Of a DNA stretch of 34,605 bases, positions 31,751 through 34,605 are shown one piece after another. The notes beneath the pieces are model-generated. The model was not told the origin of the DNA, did no database searches, and worked only from the letters and a program-made list of their open reading frames with translations. The DNA is from Clostridium prolinivorans (GTDB taxonomy: Bacteria > Bacillota > Clostridia > Clostridiales > Clostridiaceae): the NCBI RefSeq assembly GCF_004011155.1, contig NZ_RJWG01000017.1:1-34605 (forward strand). The letters run 5' to 3'. Position 1 is the first letter of the stretch. Each line of letters begins with the position of its first letter. The position numbers and the translations under genes were made by a program.

Positions 31751-31778
31751 AAAAAAGGAACCTCATGGATGAAGTTCC
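31751..31778 (-). terminator. Intrinsic terminator directly upstream of terL
   Basis: On the minus strand GGAACTTCAT (31778-31769) pairs with ATGAGGTTCC (31766-31757), with one G-U pair, followed by six Ts. It separates the accessory genes from the packaging genes with no room for a promoter in the about 30 nt before the terL ribosome-binding site. Confidence 0.7.
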
Positions 31779-31820
31779 TCTCCTTAGTGGATTTCTATGA
31801 AACTTGTTACGTTATAACCG

Positions 31821-32015
31821 TTATCGTTTGCCTGTCAGGATAAACTCGGCATATTCTTTCTTGTGTTCATTAAGAAATACTACTAATTCATAAAACCCCA
31901 TTTTATATGCCTCTTCCTGTACTCTTGGCAAGTCAAACATATTACAGGCACCGCTGTCCCGTATGGCCATAATCTGCCGATAAATCTTATCAGTTATCAG
32001 ATTCTCGTTACCCAT
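31821..32015 (-). CDS. DUF5049 protein, 64 aa
   Basis: Starts ATG at 32015, 3 nt after the stop of the GGCT gene. The pattern ITDKIYRQIMAIRDSGACNM, FDLPRVQEEAYKMGFYELVV, FLNEHKKEYAEFILTG is the DUF5049 family, small helical proteins found next to GGCT and terminase genes in clostridial phages. No function is known. It ends about 40 nt before the terminator at 31751-31778 and seems to be the last gene of the accessory transcript. Confidence 0.82.
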   Translation of the reverse strand: MGNENLITDKIYRQIMAIRDSGACNMFDLPRVQEEAYKMGFYELVVFLNEHKKEYAEFILTGKR

Positions 32016-32018
32016 GTC

Positions 32019-32486
32019 CTACACCTCTGACTTCTCTGCCGCTGAAATTGAATCTCTTACCGCTTTATTGAGAAATGAAATATCAAAACCCGCATCTAAA
32101 TAGCCCTGCCGAATCACCTCGTAATAGTAACGACCCGGTGCTCCCAAAGGTCTACCTTCATTCATGATATACACCATTGCGGGTACCCACTGCCCTTTGA
32201 AACGTACCTTAACCGTTTCTTTCCGGTATAGATGCGGATAACCTTCATATCTATCCAGCGCCTTCTCATCATTAGGCATGATTCTCCAAAGCATTACCGG
32301 TACACTTTCACCTTTTTGTTTTTCTATTGTCGCTACTGCGCCGCCATTCCCGCCTCTAAATAACAGCCGGTATCCTGTGAGTTTTGCACTCCCCAGCATT
32401 TTTGCCGTTGGGCAGCGGTATGCCATCTGCCTTAAGTTCAGATTGCTTCCGTATGCTAAATATATGGTTCCTTTTTCTTTGCTCAT
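32019..32486 (-). CDS. Gamma-glutamylcyclotransferase-family protein (GGCT/AIG2-like)
   Basis: ATG at 32486 after AAGGAGGATGATACG; 155 aa. The substrate loop is YLAYGSNLNLRQMAYRCP (residues 9-26) and the catalytic acid is Glu81 in ALDRYEGYPHLYRKE. GRYYYEVIRQGYLDAGFDIS is the usual C-terminal helix. These enzymes release 5-oxoproline from gamma-glutamyl amines or peptides. The upstream gene is an amidoligase, which forms such amide or peptide bonds; the pairing of the two families in phages was noted by Iyer and Aravind. It likely edits or removes the tag that the ligase adds. Confidence 0.9.
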   Translation of the reverse strand: MSKEKGTIYLAYGSNLNLRQMAYRCPTAKMLGSAKLTGYRLLFRGGNGGAVATIEKQKGESVPVMLWRIMPNDEKALDRYEGYPHLYRKETVKVRFKGQWVPAMVYIMNEGRPLGAPGRYYYEVIRQGYLDAGFDISFLNKAVRDSISAAEKSEV

Positions 32487-32547
32487 CGTATCATCCTCCT
32501 TGTATTTACCAAGGCAGAGGCGGAGATCCACCCCTGCGCTTGTCTAT

Positions 32548-33447
32548 CTATGCTGCCCGAAACCGCCATGCTGCGTTACCATCAAGGTGTTTGCAAAGAT
32601 GCTCCCGGCAGTTTTTGAACTCATCACCAATAAGTCCTATGCGGTTGAGATATGTCCGCATGGCAAACTTCTCATTTTCAACCTGTGGTTTCTTGCTGGA
32701 AGCGCATTTTTGGGTTAATGCCTGATGGTTTAACGCAAGGGCAAGCACTATGTAGCTTCTAATTTTTCCCGCATGAAGTTCGCTGTTAAAGCCTCGAAGC
32801 TCAATTGTCCCATTGCCGTTAAAAAAGCTGTGCAGGTTCAAAAAGTGGTACCTGCTATTATGGTAATGGGTGCTTCGGCTTTCGCTGTAACCTTCGTACC
32901 AGATGCTCTCAATCGCCGCCATGGTTTTGGGCTTACGCCGATTCATCTTCTCAACCAGAGCCGCATCCATCTTTTTACAAAATCGCATCCTGTCCGGCTC
33001 AATCTGCAATGCTTTATAGAAAAGGTCATTCTTGCTGGCGATAATGTTGATAAAATTGCGGATGCTTAGCGGTGTGTGGTCTGCACCGTCTATATGGATA
33101 TGAATTCCACAGCTTGTGTTTACAAAACCTCCAGCCTTGCGAAGCCTCCTTATCAATTCCTGCAGGGTTTCAATGTCCTCGCGGTATGTCAGTATCGGGC
33201 TTACCAACTCGACGCTATATTCCCGGCCAGCCGCCACAATTCTGCCGTTTTCCTTTTTCTGAGTCCGGATGCTCCCGTCGCTCATGAATTTCCATATCCG
33301 TCCATCCGGTGCTATAACCTTTTGGGTATCGTAATAATCTCCACTGGATTCAATCCTTCCTCCAAGAAAAGCTGCTGCAGTTTTTGCCGCCTGTTTTCTT
33401 GTAATCCCCGTCAATTCTACCTCGATTCCAAATCTCGTTGTAAGCAT
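32548..33447 (-). CDS. Phage amidoligase (COOH-NH2 ligase family)
   Basis: ATG at 33447 follows GAGGAGAAAGCGCA; an upstream ATG at 33525 has no such site. 299 aa. The glutamine-synthetase-like core begins TRFGIEVELTGITRKQA (Glu9/Glu11 as metal ligands), with EYSVELVSPIL, TSCGIHIHIDGADHTPLSIR and TIELRGFNSELHAGKI as further conserved strands. It should use ATP to form an amide bond on a peptide or small molecule; the target is unknown. The last about 45 residues (NEKFAMRTYLNRIGLIGDEF ...) form a separate module that recurs in the protein at 34144-34593. Next to a GGCT gene it forms a make-and-break pair. Confidence 0.9.
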   Translation of the reverse strand: MLTTRFGIEVELTGITRKQAAKTAAAFLGGRIESSGDYYDTQKVIAPDGRIWKFMSDGSIRTQKKENGRIVAAGREYSVELVSPILTYREDIETLQELIRRLRKAGGFVNTSCGIHIHIDGADHTPLSIRNFINIIASKNDLFYKALQIEPDRMRFCKKMDAALVEKMNRRKPKTMAAIESIWYEGYSESRSTHYHNSRYHFLNLHSFFNGNGTIELRGFNSELHAGKIRSYIVLALALNHQALTQKCASSKKPQVENEKFAMRTYLNRIGLIGDEFKNCREHLCKHLDGNAAWRFRAA

Positions 33448-33490
33448 TGCGCTTTCTCCTCGCTTTCTCTGTGTTTTTTGCCCTTTGGCA

Positions 33491-33589
33491 GTGTACATTA
33501 GGCCATTGAAAACACAGGATAGCAAGGCAATTCTGCATGAGTTTCCGCTGGATTTTGGAAGATTTTTCGCATCTTAATTTGTGTACATT
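33491..33589 (-). repeat. Intergenic segment bounded by 9-bp direct repeats
   Basis: GTGTACATT occurs at 33491-33499 and 33581-33589, exactly 90 bp apart, around the non-coding gap upstream of the amidoligase. On the minus strand the interval also contains a 24-codon frame starting ATG CGA AAA, ending VFSMA and TAA, without a ribosome-binding site. Whether this is a leader, a binding site or a small mobile remnant cannot be told. Confidence 0.45.
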
Positions 33590-33819
33590 TACAGCTTTCT
33601 GATCATATCTACACCATAAGCTGCACCCAGAGAAGAACCGCTGTCCCAGTTGATGTGAATGGTTCCGATATCATCTACAAAAGAGACTGTACCTTGGTCT
33701 CCTGGTTTCAGCTTAGAGTACGGATCATCCATGCAGATAAGCTCAACGCGTGTTCCCGGCGGATACTGCTCTTTAAGGCGAAGGACTGTTTCTTTTGAAG
33801 GAAAGCCTCTTACACTCAT
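33589..33819 (-). CDS. DUF4314 protein, 76 aa
   Basis: Starts ATG at 33819 behind GAGGAGGACG and overlaps the upstream stop (ATGA). EQYPPGTRVELICMDDPYSK, LKPGDQGTVSFVDDIGTIHI and NWDSGSSLGAAYGVDMIRKL match DUF4314, a small SH3-like barrel common in Firmicutes phages and conjugative elements alongside amidoligase genes. No catalytic residues. Possibly binds a partner protein or nucleic acid. Confidence 0.87.
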   Translation of the reverse strand: MSVRGFPSKETVLRLKEQYPPGTRVELICMDDPYSKLKPGDQGTVSFVDDIGTIHINWDSGSSLGAAYGVDMIRKL

Positions 33820-34151
33820 AGCTCGTCCTCCTCTCCAGGATAATATGCGGCATACTTTGGATAATCTCTACCATCCGGCATTACCAACACTCCATCAGAC
33901 CGTCCCCGCTGCTTAACCAGCAAGCAAAGCCACACTCCATCCTCATTAACGTGACAAAACCCTTTGTTTTCCTCAATAAATGTGCGGTCAACGCATAGGT
34001 CGGCAACGAAGTTGTCATAGTCAATCTTTGAAAGCTCGATGGTTTTTACAACTGCAAATCGTTTCCACGTCTCATACCGATGCGGCACTTTTAGATCCTC
34101 AATCCTAAACGGATGCTTGACAAAGAAGGCGGTGCTATGAAAATCATTCAT
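33816..34151 (-). CDS. DUF6329-like phage protein, 111 aa
   Basis: ATG at 34151 (MNDFHSTAFFVKHPF) lies after GGTGGACGAAA and overlaps the end of the upstream gene by 8 nt; an ATG at 34244 would lie deep in that gene. The pattern RYETWKRFAVVKTIELSKID then ADLCVDRTFIEENKG, VWLCLLVKQRGRSDGVLVMP reminds me of DUF6329. It keeps company with DUF4314 and the amidoligase. Function unknown; family name from memory. Confidence 0.7.
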   Translation of the reverse strand: MNDFHSTAFFVKHPFRIEDLKVPHRYETWKRFAVVKTIELSKIDYDNFVADLCVDRTFIEENKGFCHVNEDGVWLCLLVKQRGRSDGVLVMPDGRDYPKYAAYYPGEEDEL

Positions 34152-34593
34152 TTTCGTCCACCGCCTTTGCTCTGCCTTTCCGGTACGCCCCGTTGCCGGA
34201 CAGCCTTGAAAGCAGCACCTTGCGTTCAGTTTTGAAGTTATCACCTATAAATCCCAACCTAAGCAGGAAACAGCGAAAAGCATATTTTTCATTATCTGCT
34301 GGTTTTTCGTTGCGCAGCACTCGCTTCTGTGCTTTTGCCTGTTCTGCCATCTGCTTTGCCAGCGTTATATAGGTCTGCACTTCATCAGCATTTAAAGTCG
34401 CGTTCCAGAAAGGGAAGGAAATCTCATCATTTTCAGCTAAGACTACAAGTTCCCCCTCAATCAACATCGCCTTCTTTATCAATGTCTCTTTGCTGGCCAG
34501 CATATTATTTAGGTTTTCAAGGCTAATCGCGCTAAAGCCTATTAATGCTAAAATAATATTGTACAAAGTTGCTAATATTTTTATGTACAACAT
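34144..34593 (-). CDS. Phage accessory protein sharing the amidoligase C-terminal module
   Basis: 149 aa if started ATG at 34593; the first about 25 residues (MLYIKILATLYNIILALIGF) are hydrophobic and AT-rich and may not be native. A later start is possible but no good ribosome-binding site is visible. The middle EISFPFWNATLNADEVQTYI then TLAKQMAEQAKAQKRV is family-like. The end, NEKYAFRCFLLRLGFIGDNF, aligns with NEKFAMRTYLNRIGLIGDEF of the amidoligase, as does SRLSGNGAYR with KHLDGNAAWR. The shared module suggests both proteins act on or bind the same partner. The 5' end may be altered by a junction near the window edge. Confidence 0.7.
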   Translation of the reverse strand: MLYIKILATLYNIILALIGFSAISLENLNNMLASKETLIKKAMLIEGELVVLAENDEISFPFWNATLNADEVQTYITLAKQMAEQAKAQKRVLRNEKPADNEKYAFRCFLLRLGFIGDNFKTERKVLLSRLSGNGAYRKGRAKAVDENE

Positions 34594-34605
34594 TGACTAA
34601 AAATT

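Noticed and set aside
33350-33538. Minus-strand 62-aa frame overlapping the amidoligase start
   Set aside because: It runs in a different frame through the start of the well-supported amidoligase gene and has no ribosome-binding site.
1-34605. CRISPR array
   Set aside because: No regularly spaced direct repeats of 25-40 bp were seen anywhere; the only repeats are operator half-sites, terminator stems and protein-coding repeats.
34540-34605. IS end at the right edge (TGTACA ... TTGAC resembling the IS end at 517-541)
   Set aside because: Only TGTACA and TTGAC match with different spacing; the similarity is too short to claim an insertion.

Overview
The window looks like a chromosomal segment of a low-GC Gram-positive anaerobe of the Clostridia. 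It has AT-rich host DNA, strong AAAGGAGG ribosome-binding sites, frequent GTG starts, a clostridial-type IS3 element and an HK97-type siphoprophage whose genes all resemble Firmicutes phages. Species cannot be assigned from sequence alone. Family calls rest on motifs read by eye; no database search was run.

Region 1 (1-9.2 kb) is AT-rich host DNA with accessory and decayed genes. It holds the 3' end of an IS3-family transposase with its right terminal repeat, small unassigned ORFs, and a broken unassigned gene. A possible small RNA converges on a two-gene cassette: a DUF3800 protein plus a conserved 175-aa protein that may be an RNase-like effector. A short relic beside the cassette resembles the end of a type I DNA methylase (HsdM). 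A GIY-YIG domain protein, a LysM lipoprotein and an EndoIII-like Fe-S DNA glycosylase follow. Next come decayed antitoxin-like and sirtuin genes lying downstream of a MarR - flavodoxin - nitroreductase operon. That operon has a clear promoter with an overlapping palindromic operator.

Region 2 (9.2-34.6 kb) is a prophage lying on the minus strand and cut by the right edge of the window. Read in its own direction (right to left) it runs: an accessory module (a protein sharing a C-terminal domain with the amidoligase, DUF6329-like, DUF4314, amidoligase, gamma-glutamylcyclotransferase, DUF5049); packaging and head genes (large terminase, portal, ClpP-like protease, HK97 capsid); head-tail connectors; major tail protein; two overlapping tail-assembly chaperone frames; tape measure; distal tail protein; a LamG-containing tail protein; two small related tail proteins; a GH18 tail protein; holin and amidase endolysin; a small SHOCT-like protein; and two large serine recombinases with a small recombinase-domain protein between them. 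Tight ATGA/TAATG overlaps suggest one long late operon, although two terminator-like hairpins lie inside it.

A complete AbrB-PIN toxin-antitoxin pair sits in the opposite orientation between the tail chaperones and the tape measure, with its own promoter and terminator. It is a typical 'moron'.

The best-supported unusual features are: a canonical A_AAA_AAC slippery site followed after 6 nt by a 9-bp stem-loop, joining the two tail-chaperone frames; the amidoligase/GGCT peptide-modification module with a C-terminal domain duplicated in a neighbouring gene; terminator-like hairpins before terL and before the capsid gene; the DUF3800 cassette beside a restriction-modification relic; and a decayed sirtuin that has lost its catalytic histidine.
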